Shown: positions 33,137-42,315, counted from the stretch's first letter. The stretch is 42,745 nt of DNA from an uncultured Caulobacterales bacterium (GCA_903858185.1 CAIOHT010000044.1:1-42745), one strand, 5' to 3'. The notes: generated by a model not told the origin, from the sequence alone. A program made the numbers and translations.

Positions 33137-34687
33137 CTAGTTGACCTTCACCGGCACCGAGGCCAGCTGGCCGCGGAACAGCACTGACAGCAGGATGGTC
33201 GGGCGACCGGCCTTTTTGGCGGCGTCCACGGCGGCGGCCACGTCGGCCGGCGTGCGAACGGCCTTCAGGTTGACCGAGGTGATCACATTGCCCACGGCAA
33301 TGCCGCGCTCTGCGGCGTCGGAATCGGCCTTCAGGCTGTCGATCAGCACGCCCTGCACCTCAGAGCCGAGGTTGTAGCGCTTGCGCGCCGCGCTATCGAG
33401 CGGGACCAGACCCATGCCCAGGACCTGGACGCGGGTGACGCCCGGGTTCGACGGCGACTTGCCCGGCGCGGCGCCGTCGGCGTCCGGCCGCAGGGTGCTG
33501 GCCAGTTCCTCGTTCGACGGGCGGACGCCGGAGCGGATGTCGATCGTGCGAGCCCGGCCGTCGCGGAGGATTTCCAGCCGCAGGGTCGACCCGGCGGCGC
33601 CGCGCGCGACTTCCCGGGTCAGGGCGGTCGAGGATTCGACCTTCACGCCGTTCACCGACAGCACGATATCGTCGACCATCAGCCCGGCCTTGGCCGCCGG
33701 CCCACCGGGCGTGACGGCCTTGACCACGGCGGCCTTGAGGTCGCCCAGGCCGATGGCCTGCGACATTTCCGACGTGAAGTTCTGGATCTGCGCCCCGATG
33801 TAGCCGCGCACGACCTTGCCGCCGCTGATGAGCTGCTTGGTGATGCTGTCGGCGACATCGGCGGGAATTGCGAAGCCGATACCGACCGAGCCGCCCGTGG
33901 GCGAGAAGATCGCGCTGTTGACCCCGATCACCCGGCCGTAGACGTCGAACGTCGGGCCGCCGGAGTTGCCGCGGTTGATCGGCGCGTCGATCTGCACGTA
34001 GTCGACGAACTGGCTGCTGTCGTCATTCAGGTTCCGGCCGTAGGCGGAAACGATCCCGGCCGTGGCGGTGCCGCCCAGGCCGAAGGGGTTGCCGACCGCG
34101 ATAACCCAGTCGCCGACGCGGGGCTTGCCGGCGTTCTCGAAGGTGACGAACGTGAATCCGTTGCCCTCGACCTTGATCACGGCGAGATCGGTATTCTCGT
34201 CACGTCCGACCAGTTTGGCCTTCAGCTCGCGACCGTCCTTGAGCGTGACGGTGATTTCGTCCGCGCCCTCGATGACGTGGTTGTTGGTGACTATGTAGCC
34301 GTCGGCGGAAATCAGGAAGCCCGAACCGGAAGACTGCTGGCGCGGCCGGCCTGCGCCGGGTTCCTCCTGCGGGTCCTGGTCCTCGCCGGGCTTTCCGTTC
34401 GGCCCGAAGGGGAAGTTCGGCATCCGGAGCGCGCCGGCGTTCACCCGCGACGTCACGTCGATCGACACGACGGCGGGCGAGACCTTCTCGAAGATGTCGG
34501 CGAACGACATCGGCGCACCCGGCGGCGGGGCGAACATCACCGGCCCGGCACTGGCCGTGCGGATCAGGGGTGTGGGCTCGGCGGCCTGGGCCGGCGCCAT
34601 GCGCAATCCGACACCGGCCAGCGCGGCGGCGGCGACACCCGCGCCTGCGACGGCGCCAACAATGAATCCGGTCTTCCTGGCGACCAT
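33137..34687 (-). CDS. degP: Do-family periplasmic serine protease (DegP/HtrA)
   Basis: Periplasmic protease/chaperone that degrades misfolded envelope proteins. It has 516 residues, with an N-terminal membrane/signal segment (GFIVGAVAGAGVAAAALAGV). The trypsin-like triad is visible as His137 (NNHVIEG), Asp167 (NTDLAVI) and Ser242 (GNSGGP). Two PDZ domains follow, at about residues 295-385 (YIGAQIQ, GGPAAKAGLMVDDIVLSVNG) and 415-510 (GVLIDSL, AAERGIAVGNVITSVN). A Gly/Pro/Gln-rich insert (about residues 95-115) precedes the His loop. It lies 131 bp downstream of ccmH and upstream of an OmpR-type two-component pair on the same strand, a neighbourhood that supports an envelope-stress role. Confidence 0.94.
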   Translation of the reverse strand: MVARKTGFIVGAVAGAGVAAAALAGVGLRMAPAQAAEPTPLIRTASAGPVMFAPPPGAPMSFADIFEKVSPAVVSIDVTSRVNAGALRMPNFPFGPNGKPGEDQDPQEEPGAGRPRQQSSGSGFLISADGYIVTNNHVIEGADEITVTLKDGRELKAKLVGRDENTDLAVIKVEGNGFTFVTFENAGKPRVGDWVIAVGNPFGLGGTATAGIVSAYGRNLNDDSSQFVDYVQIDAPINRGNSGGPTFDVYGRVIGVNSAIFSPTGGSVGIGFAIPADVADSITKQLISGGKVVRGYIGAQIQNFTSEMSQAIGLGDLKAAVVKAVTPGGPAAKAGLMVDDIVLSVNGVKVESSTALTREVARGAAGSTLRLEILRDGRARTIDIRSGVRPSNEELASTLRPDADGAAPGKSPSNPGVTRVQVLGMGLVPLDSAARKRYNLGSEVQGVLIDSLKADSDAAERGIAVGNVITSVNLKAVRTPADVAAAVDAAKKAGRPTILLSVLFRGQLASVPVKVN

Positions 34688-34818
34688 CTGTGTTCCGTTC
34701 CTGTCCCGCGTGATGCGGGGTCACTTGCTGAAATCGATGCCAAAGAGCCCGAGGGCGCTCAAGTTATCTTTCCGTCATCCGGCCTGCGTTTCTGAGGCCC
34801 GATCACGGCGCAATCGTG
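34688..34818. other. Intergenic region between ccmH and degP
   Basis: This 131-bp region holds a short inverted repeat CCCGC-gtgat-GCGGG near 34704-34718 and a stretch GATAACTTGAG (minus strand, near 34755-34765), of which CTTGAG loosely resembles a heat-shock -35 box with no matching -10. The degP promoter must lie here unless it is read from the ccm operon. Confidence 0.3.
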
Positions 34819-35268
34819 TCACGTCGCTTTGTCGTCCAGCAAGGCTGCCAGCCGCGTTTCTTCGTCTCCGGTCAGCGCCTGTGTCGATTCACGGCGCCGC
34901 CAGCGGGCCGCAAGCATCCCGAGACCCGCCAGAACCGCCAGGAACGGAACCAGCCAAAGCGCGGCATTGCCCGCACTGAACCGCGGTTTCAGCAGTACGA
35001 ACTCGCCGTAGCGGGCGGTCAGGAACGCCTTCACCTGGGTGTCTGACTGCCCGGCGGCCACCTGCTCGCGCACGACCTTGCGCAGATCACTGGCCAGTTC
35101 GGCGTCGGAGTCGTCGATCGACTCGTTCTGGCAGACCATGCAGCGCACCTGGCTGAACAGCGCCCGGGCCCGCGCCTCCTGCGCGGGATCGGGCAGGCGC
35201 TCGGCCGGGTCGGACGCAGCGGCGAGACTGAAGATCGCCGCCAGCAGCAGCAACAGCCGCCCGGTCAT
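34819..35268 (-). CDS. ccmH: Cytochrome c maturation protein CcmH (CycL)
   Basis: Membrane-anchored periplasmic thiol-redox protein of the heme lyase complex that reduces apocytochrome c. It has 149 residues: signal peptide, the motif VRCMVCQNESI with two Cys, and a C-terminal membrane helix (AALWLVPFLAVLAGLGML). The start overlaps the ccmF stop in ATGA (35265-35268). It is last in the ccmI-ccmE-ccmF-ccmH operon. A separate ccmG (dsbE) gene, often found between ccmF and ccmH, is not present here. Confidence 0.95.
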   Translation of the reverse strand: MTGRLLLLLAAIFSLAAASDPAERLPDPAQEARARALFSQVRCMVCQNESIDDSDAELASDLRKVVREQVAAGQSDTQVKAFLTARYGEFVLLKPRFSAGNAALWLVPFLAVLAGLGMLAARWRRRESTQALTGDEETRLAALLDDKAT

Positions 35269-37223
35269 GCCTTCTGCCCCACGGCAAACCGTAACCGCCG
35301 GTCAGACAGCGACAGAAGGCCGCCCAGCGCCATCAGCAGCGGTCCAAGGTAGATCAGCTGGACCCACGGATTGAAGTAGCTCCGGACGAGCCAGGCGGGC
35401 TGCCCCCTGGCCGTCGCACGCCGTTCGCCCAGCACGACGTAGATCTGGCTGAAGCCGAGGTTGCACAGTGCGACCTCGGACGTGCTCTTCTGGCCGACGG
35501 GGAAGAACCTGCGCTCGGGCTGCGGCGTACAGACAGTCTTCCCGTCCCGCGTGACGGTGATCTGTCCGCGCTCGGCGAGATAGTTCGGGCCGTCGAACGT
35601 CCCGACACTGTTCAGCGTCAGTTCGAAGGCGCCGAGGCGCAGCTGCCCGCCAGGAGACAGGGCCTGCGCGGATTCCACCTTCCAGGCGGTCTCGAAACAG
35701 GCCCCCAGAATGAAGACCCCGAGTCCGGCATGGGCCAGCGTCATACCCCAGGCGCCGCGTGGCAGGCCGGTCAGACGCCGCCTGACCTCAGGCCACGGCG
35801 CCCTGAACGCCCGCGTCCGCTCGGCGACCTCGGCAGCCACGCCCACGATCAGCCAGACGCCCAGCGCGACCCCGGCGCTGGCCAGCGCCTTTCGGGGGCT
35901 CATCACGCCAAAGACGATCGCTCCGGCCAGCACCGCGATGGCGGCGGCCAGCTTCAGCCGGTCCGCGCTGGCGACCAGATCGCCCCTCTTCCAGGCGGTC
36001 AGCGGCCCGAACGGTAGGGCCAGCATGGCCAGCGCCATCAGCGGGGCGAAGGTCAGGTTGAAGTAGGGCGGCCCGACCGAGACGGTCTCGCCGCCGATCG
36101 CCTCGCGGATCAACGGGAACAGCGTGCCCAGCAGCACCGTAGCTGTGGCCGCGGTCAGCAGGATGTTGTTGAGCACAATCAGGCTCTCGCGGCTTGCCGG
36201 CGCGAACACGCCCCCCGGAGCGAGGGCCGGGGCCCGCCAGGCGAACAGCGCAAAGGCCGCCCCGGACGAGACGCCAAGGATCGCCAGCAGCAGCACGCCC
36301 CGCGTCGGGTCTACGGCGAACGCGTGCACACTGGTCAGCACGCCCGAGCGCACCAGGAATGCGCCGAGCATCGAGAAGGTGAAAGCCGACAGCGCCAGGA
36401 ACACGGTCCAGCCGGACAGCGCCCCGCGCTTTTCGGTGACGATGGCGGAGTGCAGCAGCGCCGCGCCGATCAGCCAGGGCATGAAGGAGGCGTTCTCGAC
36501 CGGGTCCCAGAACCACCAGCCGCCCCAGCCGAGCTCGTAGTAGGCCCAGTAGGACCCCAGCGCGATGCCGACGGTCAGGAAGCTCCAGGCCGCCAGCGTC
36601 CAGGGTCGCACCCAGCGCGCCCAGGCGGCGTCGACCCGCCCCTCGATCAGGGCGGCGGCGGCGAAGGAGAACACCACCGAGAACCCGACATAGCCGAGGT
36701 AGAGAAACGGCGGGTGGAAGGCCAGCGCAGGGTCCTGCAGCAGCGGGTTGAGCGACCGGCCCTCGATCGGCGCGCTGGCCAGCCGCGCGAGCGGGTTGGA
36801 GGCGAACACGGTGTAGGAGAGGAACAGAATGCCCAGCAGGCCCTGCACCCCGAGCACCCGGCTCTTCAGGCTGGCGGGCAGGCCTCGCCCCCAGACTGCC
36901 ACGGCGGCGCCGAAACCGGTCAGGATCAGGCACCACAGCAGCATGGAGCCTTCATGGCTGCCCCAGGCGCCGGCGATCTTGTAGAGCAGCGGCTTGGCCG
37001 TATGCGAATTGGCCGTGACGTTGGCGACCGAGAAGTCCGATCCGACGAACGCCGCGACAAGGGCCGCGAAGGCCGCCGCAATCGCGACGAACGCGCCAAT
37101 GCTCGCCCCCTCACCGGCCCCGGCCAGCATCGGGCGTCGGGCTCCGGCAAATCCGAAGCCGACCTGGGCGATCGACAGGATCAGGGCGAGGACCAGCGCA
37201 AAGGCGCCGAGTTCAACGGTCAT
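35265..37223 (-). CDS. ccmF: Cytochrome c heme lyase subunit CcmF (CycK)
   Basis: Large polytopic inner-membrane protein (652 residues, many helices) that takes heme from CcmE and attaches it to apocytochrome c. The tryptophan-rich, heme-facing region is seen (GSYWAYYELGWGGWWFWDPV), as are the early motif AGAWGSHEGSMLLWCLIL, the segment FHPPFLYLGYVGFSV and a large periplasmic loop near the C-terminus (about residues 520-610). The start overlaps the ccmE stop by 4 bp, and the stop overlaps the ccmH start. The length matches the family. Confidence 0.96.
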   Translation of the reverse strand: MTVELGAFALVLALILSIAQVGFGFAGARRPMLAGAGEGASIGAFVAIAAAFAALVAAFVGSDFSVANVTANSHTAKPLLYKIAGAWGSHEGSMLLWCLILTGFGAAVAVWGRGLPASLKSRVLGVQGLLGILFLSYTVFASNPLARLASAPIEGRSLNPLLQDPALAFHPPFLYLGYVGFSVVFSFAAAALIEGRVDAAWARWVRPWTLAAWSFLTVGIALGSYWAYYELGWGGWWFWDPVENASFMPWLIGAALLHSAIVTEKRGALSGWTVFLALSAFTFSMLGAFLVRSGVLTSVHAFAVDPTRGVLLLAILGVSSGAAFALFAWRAPALAPGGVFAPASRESLIVLNNILLTAATATVLLGTLFPLIREAIGGETVSVGPPYFNLTFAPLMALAMLALPFGPLTAWKRGDLVASADRLKLAAAIAVLAGAIVFGVMSPRKALASAGVALGVWLIVGVAAEVAERTRAFRAPWPEVRRRLTGLPRGAWGMTLAHAGLGVFILGACFETAWKVESAQALSPGGQLRLGAFELTLNSVGTFDGPNYLAERGQITVTRDGKTVCTPQPERRFFPVGQKSTSEVALCNLGFSQIYVVLGERRATARGQPAWLVRSYFNPWVQLIYLGPLLMALGGLLSLSDRRLRFAVGQKA

Positions 37224-37699
37224 GGCTTGTCATAGGACGACGCGGCGCCCTCTCCCCGCCATTCGCCCTGTTCCTTGAGCGCCTTGGAGACATCGCGCGG
37301 CATGTATTTTTCGTCGTGCTTGGCCAGCACCCGCTTCGCCCGGAAGACGCCCGCCGCATCGAACACCCCTTCGGCGACGATGCCCTGACCCTCCCGGAAC
37401 AGGTCCGGCAGGTCGCCGCGATAACTGACCGGCGCGGTCGCCTGCTTGTCGGAGATAACGAACTCGACCCGCCCGTCCGGATGCTTGACCACGCTGCCAG
37501 GCAGCACCAGCCCGCCGAGCTGGACGGCCCGTCCGGGCGCCACCTGGGCGGCCTTGGCCTGGGCAGGCGTGTAGAACAGCGAGATCGAGTCCGAGAGACC
37601 CCACAGGGTCAGGCCGGCCGCGAGCGCCAGCACGGGCGCGATGGCAAGCACGATGGTCAGCCGCCGCCGGGCGGTGCGTGACTTCGGCCAGAAGCTCAT
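37220..37699 (-). CDS. ccmE: Heme chaperone CcmE (CycJ)
   Basis: Membrane-anchored periplasmic heme chaperone, 159 residues. The N-terminal helix (RLTIVLAIAPVLALAAGLTL) is followed by the OB-fold domain (RAVQLGGLVLPGSVVKHPDG, LPDLFREGQGIVAEG). The covalent heme-binding His128 lies in AKHDEKYMP. It overlaps ccmI by 4 bp at its start and ccmF at its end. It passes heme to CcmF. The ccmABCD genes that load heme onto CcmE are outside the window. Confidence 0.96.
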   Translation of the reverse strand: MSFWPKSRTARRRLTIVLAIAPVLALAAGLTLWGLSDSISLFYTPAQAKAAQVAPGRAVQLGGLVLPGSVVKHPDGRVEFVISDKQATAPVSYRGDLPDLFREGQGIVAEGVFDAAGVFRAKRVLAKHDEKYMPRDVSKALKEQGEWRGEGAASSYDKP

Positions 37700-38769
37700 C
37701 GGGCGGCCTCGTTCAGCGCGTTCATGATATCCGGCTTGTCCTTGTAGAGCGCCCGGGCCTTCGCGAGCGCCGCATCGCGTTTCTGCGCCTCTCCGAGCAC
37801 CGACCAGGCCCGGACCAGCCGCACCCAGCCCTCCGGGTCATCGGGCGCAGCCTCCAGTCGCGAGGCGAGCCCCTCGACCATGCCGCGGATGGCCGCGGCG
37901 TCCGGCTGCACGGGCGCAGCTGGCGCGCGCGGGAGTCCGCCGGCCTTCGCCACCGCCGCGATCTCCCCGGTCAGGGCGACGCGGGACGGATCGTCAACGG
38001 GCAGGCTTGCCGCCAGGGCGCGCCAGCGGTCCAGGCCCTGGGAGAGCTTGCCATCGGCGATATCGGCGCGGGCGAGGAAATAGCGGGCGCTCAGCGAGCC
38101 GGGATCCAGTCGCAAGGCCTCGGCGAAGGCGGCCCGGGCGTCGACGCCGATCTCCCCCTCACCCTCGGCCATGAAGGTCTCGCCGAGCGCGGCCCACAGA
38201 TCGGCGCGCCTGGGCGCCAGAGCGACGGCCCGGCGGAGCGCGCTGGAAGCGGCCATGGCGTCACCCGAGGCCATCTCGGCCAGGGCCAGGTTCTTGAAGC
38301 CTTCAGGGTCGTTGGGTCGCTCGGCGACGATCGACCGGATCACCGCGGCCATCTGCGGCGGATTCAAGGTGGCTGGGTCCGCCTGCCGCCATTCAGCAAG
38401 GCGACGCCCGAACGGTTCGTCGGCGACACCCGGCGCGCCGACCACGGCATAGAGACCGACGGCAAGCAGCGGCGCGAGGACCGCGATTGCCAGCACAAGA
38501 CGGCGCCCGCCGGGCCTGGCCACCGTCGGCGCGGCGGCATCGGCGACGGCCAGCAGCCGGCGTCCGGCTTCAACCTGCGCGGCGCGCACCTCGCTCTCGG
38601 GCAAGAGCCCGCGCGCGGCGAGATCGTCGATCTCGGCGAGCTGACGACGATGCACGGCCAGACCAGGGTCCTCGCCGACGGCGCGGGCCGAAGCCAAGCG
38701 AGCGCTCCGCAGCATCAGCCAGCCGGCCGACGCTGAGAGGGCCGCTGCAGCGATCCAGAATGCGAACAT
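37696..38769 (-). CDS. ccmI: Cytochrome c maturation protein CcmI (CycH), TPR chaperone
   Basis: Apocytochrome c chaperone of the heme lyase complex, 357 residues. Two membrane helices (AFWIAAAALSASAGWLML and VLAIAVLAPLLAVGLYAVVG) flank a cytoplasmic loop with a leucine-zipper-like helix (VHRRQLAEIDDLAARGLLPE). The periplasmic C-terminal part contains TPR repeats (PNDPEGFKNLALAEMASGDA, FAEALRLDPGSLSARYFLAR). It is first in the ccm operon. A GACTC (GANTC) site lies upstream, about 38792-38796. Confidence 0.93.
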   Translation of the reverse strand: MFAFWIAAAALSASAGWLMLRSARLASARAVGEDPGLAVHRRQLAEIDDLAARGLLPESEVRAAQVEAGRRLLAVADAAAPTVARPGGRRLVLAIAVLAPLLAVGLYAVVGAPGVADEPFGRRLAEWRQADPATLNPPQMAAVIRSIVAERPNDPEGFKNLALAEMASGDAMAASSALRRAVALAPRRADLWAALGETFMAEGEGEIGVDARAAFAEALRLDPGSLSARYFLARADIADGKLSQGLDRWRALAASLPVDDPSRVALTGEIAAVAKAGGLPRAPAAPVQPDAAAIRGMVEGLASRLEAAPDDPEGWVRLVRAWSVLGEAQKRDAALAKARALYKDKPDIMNALNEAAR

Positions 38770-38828
38770 GCTGGGGTGTTAGCGGATCATTCGACTCTGC
38801 GCGAGGGTTTGGATCAAACAGCGGCGCG

Positions 38829-40169
38829 TCAGGCGGCCGCGGCGCGTCGTCGCACGATGGAAGCGCTCCTGTCGTCCCTCACGAGCGCCAGCAAGGACGC
38901 CGCAACGCCGAGGAACTCCCGCGCCCGCTCGTCGTCCTCGACATCGCCCAGACGGATCTGCTCGAGCACATCCTCGACATACTGGTCGATGCGCTTGCCG
39001 AGCGTTTCGAGCACCTTCGTCCGCACCCCGCCGAACCCGCCGTCCGGCGCACTCGACCGGACGGTTTCGGCGAACGTCAACAGGCCCAGGGCCCAGTTGA
39101 CTGCGGGCTCGTCTGGCGGGTCTGTCAGCTTCGGCGCTGAGCGGATCAGGCGGGCGCTGTAACGCAGTTTCTGGATCGGCAGCGCATGGGCTGCAGCCTC
39201 GTCGATCTCGCGCAGCCGCCCCTCAACCGTACCGGCGAGGGCCTGTTTGAGTTTGGTCAGCCTCTGACCCCACTCGCCGCTACGCGACAGCTGGATGGAC
39301 TCTTCCAGTTCGCCGACCGCATCGACGGCCCGCACCACCGCCAGCCCTGCCTGGCGACCTGCTTCGATTCCTGCGGCCGGCTTCGACGCGCGAAGGAGTT
39401 TGAGCTGGGTATCGACCTCCTCAAGCGCCCGCTCGCCAAAGCGGGCCAGCTCCGAGCCGGCCATGTAGCGCTCGCCGGGATGGTCCATCACGGCGGAAAT
39501 GATTCTGAGAATGGTCTCGGGATGCCTCAGATGCGCGGCCAGCATCTCGAACAGCATCGGGCCGGCCCCGTCAGCCAGCGCGGTGGCGTCCCGATAGGCC
39601 AGTCGCGCGATCGCGCGCCGCTCTTCGGTGATGCGGTTGATCCAGTCGGACAGCTGTCGACAGATCGGCCGCACGATGGGGGTCATCCGCAGACAGAGGA
39701 TCACCTCGGTCAGGCTGCCGGGCCGGACCGCCTCACAGGCTTCGGCGGCGGCCACATAGTCCGGCGACCGCCCCGCGAGCAGACCGTCGGCCGCCTGGAG
39801 GCAGAGCTGGTCGAAAACCTCCGGCGAAGGGTCTTCGGGTTCGATGTGGTGACGGGCGTCCGACGCCGCGCGAATCAGGTCTGGCGACTCGGCGTTCAGC
39901 GCCGCCCAGATCGCCTTCAGCGCGGCGCGCGGCCAGGCGGGGGCGCCATCCGGCGCATGGCTGCGAAACAGCGGGACGACCGGTTCAAGGACGGCGAAGC
40001 GCAAGGACCGTTCAACAGCCTCGGCCTCGACCATGGCGCCGATGGCGGCCAACGGCCCATTCGCGCCGTCGGCGCTGATGGCTTGCTCCAGCGTTCTTAC
40101 GAGTTCATCCGGAGACGCCGAAACCAGCGTCCTCAGCATCGCGATCTTCTGTGGAGAGAGTCCGGCCAT
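38829..40169 (-). CDS. Conserved alpha-helical protein of unknown function
   Basis: A 446-residue soluble protein with no signal peptide, membrane segment or recognised domain. It is largely helical throughout (LVRTLEQAISADG, ALKAIWAALNAES, QLSDWINRITEERRAIARLA, ELARFGERALEEVDTQLKLL) with few aromatic residues, suggesting a helical-repeat or bundle scaffold. A motif-like stretch AHLRHPETILRIISAVMDHP lies near residue 215. Start ATG 40169. It stands between feuQ-like and ccmI genes on the same strand, with 79 bp upstream that include a GTTAAC element. I do not recognise the family; it may be lineage-specific. Confidence 0.75.
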   Translation of the reverse strand: MAGLSPQKIAMLRTLVSASPDELVRTLEQAISADGANGPLAAIGAMVEAEAVERSLRFAVLEPVVPLFRSHAPDGAPAWPRAALKAIWAALNAESPDLIRAASDARHHIEPEDPSPEVFDQLCLQAADGLLAGRSPDYVAAAEACEAVRPGSLTEVILCLRMTPIVRPICRQLSDWINRITEERRAIARLAYRDATALADGAGPMLFEMLAAHLRHPETILRIISAVMDHPGERYMAGSELARFGERALEEVDTQLKLLRASKPAAGIEAGRQAGLAVVRAVDAVGELEESIQLSRSGEWGQRLTKLKQALAGTVEGRLREIDEAAAHALPIQKLRYSARLIRSAPKLTDPPDEPAVNWALGLLTFAETVRSSAPDGGFGGVRTKVLETLGKRIDQYVEDVLEQIRLGDVEDDERAREFLGVAASLLALVRDDRSASIVRRRAAAA

Positions 40170-40248
40170 GAGCCTCTGCCGCGGAGATCTGATTGTCCGC
40201 AGACTTGACCTTCAATGATTTGGGTTAACGGTTCCCGAAACGCCTGTT

Positions 40249-41634
40249 TCAGGTTTCCGCGCGCGGAAGGCCGAGCTCGACCTTCAGTCCGCCCATCGCC
40301 GAGTCACCCAGAACCAGCGAGCCGCCGTAGGCGCGCGCGAGTTCGTCGACGATCGCCAGGCCAAGGCCCGACCCGGGCGCACTCTCGTCAAGACGGGCGC
40401 CGCGCTTCAGCACCTCTTCCCGGCGGTCGGCGGGCAAACCGGGGCCGTCGTCCTCGACCGTGATCAACAGCCGCTCGGGCGAAATCGGGACGGCGATGGC
40501 GCGCACCCGCCCTTTCGACCAGATGCCGGCGTTCTCGAGGATGTTGCCGACGATCTCCTGCAGGTCCTGACGTTCGCCACGGAAGCACAGATCCTCGGGA
40601 CAGCGCCAGTCGATCTCCACGCCCTTGTCCTGGAAAATCCGCTCCATCGTCACGGCCAGTTCGTCGAGGACCGGCTCGACGAGACTGCGCTCACCGTGGC
40701 TCTGGGATCTGGCGGCGGCGCGGGCGCGTCGCAGATGGTGCTCGACGTGACCGCGCATGGCTTCCGCCTGGCGGGACACCACCTCGGCCAGCTGCCCCGG
40801 CTGCTGCACGGCTTCCGTCAGCATGACCGAGATCGGCGTCTTCAGGGCGTGGGCCAGATTGCCGACGTGGGTGCGCTGGCGTTCGACCACGTCCTGGTTG
40901 TGGGCGACCAGGGCGTTCAATTCTGTGGCCAGCGGTTCGAGCTCGGTGGGATAGTCGCCGACAATCCGCTCGATCTTGCCCTTGCGAACATCGGCGACCT
41001 CGCCGCGAAGCCGGAACAGCGGCTGGAGGCCGACCCTTACCTGGATCCAGACAGCCGCAAGAATGCCGGCGCCCAGGATCACCAGCGCCCCGGCGGTCAA
41101 GGCCGCGAAGCGTCCGGCCTCCCGGTCAACCGGCGAGCGGTCCTCGGCGGCCATCAGGATCACCGGCGCGGCCCGGCCGGCCAGCTTCACCTGCATGGCG
41201 GTGGCGCGCAGCGGCTGGTCCAGCGGCCCATCGACGCCATAGAACACCTGCACGGCCGGCGTTGCGGCAACCTGCGCCACGACCTCGGCAGGGACCTTCA
41301 GGTCCTGGTCAAACAGCGATCGGGACTGGACGATGACCTTGATGGTGTTGTTCGCCGCCGGCTCGGCGATCTGCCAGTAGCGCCCGGAATAGACTCGCAG
41401 CGCGCGGGTGTCGGTCAGAGCCGGTGCAACGACCTTGCCCTCCTCGACGCTGACACCGGCGTTCAGCCCCTCGACCAGGTCAACCAGACCGAGGTCGAAC
41501 CGGCTCAGCGCCGCCTGCCGGAAGAAGGCGGTCAGCGACAGTCCCGTCACGATCAGGACCACCAGACTCCAGCCGGCGGCCAGCAGAACCAGCCGACCGA
41601 CCAGCGAATGGCGGCCCAGGACGGGAAGCTTCAC
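40249..41634 (-). CDS. feuQ: FeuQ-like sensor histidine kinase
   Basis: A 461-residue membrane kinase. Its first helix (RLVLLAAGWSLVVLIVTGLS) and second helix (ALTAGALVILGAGILAAVWI) flank a periplasmic sensor of about 130 residues. After a HAMP-like part come the H-box VGNLAHALKTPISVM with His262 and the ATPase domain with IVGNILENAG, DDGPGLP and GSGLGL. The 'NLAHALKTP' box is typical of PhoQ/FeuQ-type kinases. The start is GTG at 41634, in a GTGA overlap with the regulator stop. Position next to a FeuP-like regulator and upstream of cycHJKL matches feuPQ in rhizobia, from memory; there FeuPQ controls envelope genes. The symbol is offered on that basis. Confidence 0.8.
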   Translation of the reverse strand: MKLPVLGRHSLVGRLVLLAAGWSLVVLIVTGLSLTAFFRQAALSRFDLGLVDLVEGLNAGVSVEEGKVVAPALTDTRALRVYSGRYWQIAEPAANNTIKVIVQSRSLFDQDLKVPAEVVAQVAATPAVQVFYGVDGPLDQPLRATAMQVKLAGRAAPVILMAAEDRSPVDREAGRFAALTAGALVILGAGILAAVWIQVRVGLQPLFRLRGEVADVRKGKIERIVGDYPTELEPLATELNALVAHNQDVVERQRTHVGNLAHALKTPISVMLTEAVQQPGQLAEVVSRQAEAMRGHVEHHLRRARAAARSQSHGERSLVEPVLDELAVTMERIFQDKGVEIDWRCPEDLCFRGERQDLQEIVGNILENAGIWSKGRVRAIAVPISPERLLITVEDDGPGLPADRREEVLKRGARLDESAPGSGLGLAIVDELARAYGGSLVLGDSAMGGLKVELGLPRAET

Positions 41635-42308
41635 TCGGTGGGCTCGCCCGGCAGCGGCGTCAGCCGGTAGCCAAGGCCGCGCACGGTCTCGATCCGGTCC
41701 GGACCGATCTTCTTGCGCACCCGGCCGATGAACACCTCGATGGTGTTGGAATCGCGGTCGAAGTCCTGATCGTACAGGTGCTCGACCAGTTCGGTACGGC
41801 TGATCACCCGACCCTGGTGCATGATCATGTAGTGGAGCAGCCGGTACTCGAGCGACGTCAGCCGCAGCGGTTCGCCATTCACCGACGCCCGCGCCGACCG
41901 TGGATCGAGCCGCAGGCCGCCACAGGCGAGATTCGGCGTGGCGACGCCAGCCGAGCGCCGAAGCAGCGCGCGCAGCCGGGCCAGCAGTTCCTCGGTGTGG
42001 AAAGGCTTGGTCAGGTAGTCATCGGCGCCGGCGTCAAACCCGGCGACCTTCTGGCTCCAGTTGTCGCGGGCGGTCAGGATCAGCACCGGCATGGCGATAT
42101 TGTCCCGCCGCCAGCGCTCCAGCACCGACACGCCGTCGATCTTGGGCAGGCCGAGATCAAGGATCACCGCGTCATACGGCTCTCCCTCGCCGAGGTAGTG
42201 GGCCTCCTCGCCGTCGGCAGCGTGGTCGACGGCATAGCCGGCGTCGCCGAGCGCCAGCTTCAGCTGCCGCGACAGATCGGGATCATCCTCGACGAGCAGG
42301 ATGCGCAT
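41631..42308 (-). CDS. feuP: FeuP-like OmpR-family response regulator
   Basis: A 225-residue response regulator with a receiver domain (EDD at 7-9, phospho-acceptor Asp51 in ILDLGLP, Lys in LTKPFHT) and a winged-helix DNA-binding domain (LTSLEYRLLHYMIMHQGRVI, NTIEVFIGRVRKKIG, ETVRGLGYRLTPL). ATG 42308 follows TGAGGT and starts the family pattern MRILLVEDD; the frame extension to 42428 overlaps the upstream gene and is not used. It lies 7 bp after the PepSY gene and overlaps the kinase gene, forming a three-gene signalling operon. Confidence 0.87.
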   Translation of the reverse strand: MRILLVEDDPDLSRQLKLALGDAGYAVDHAADGEEAHYLGEGEPYDAVILDLGLPKIDGVSVLERWRRDNIAMPVLILTARDNWSQKVAGFDAGADDYLTKPFHTEELLARLRALLRRSAGVATPNLACGGLRLDPRSARASVNGEPLRLTSLEYRLLHYMIMHQGRVISRTELVEHLYDQDFDRDSNTIEVFIGRVRKKIGPDRIETVRGLGYRLTPLPGEPTE

Positions 42309-42315
42309 GGGAACC

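Noticed and set aside
34750-34775. CTTGAG resembling a heat-shock (sigma-32) -35 box upstream of degP
   Set aside because: No matching -10 element at the right distance.
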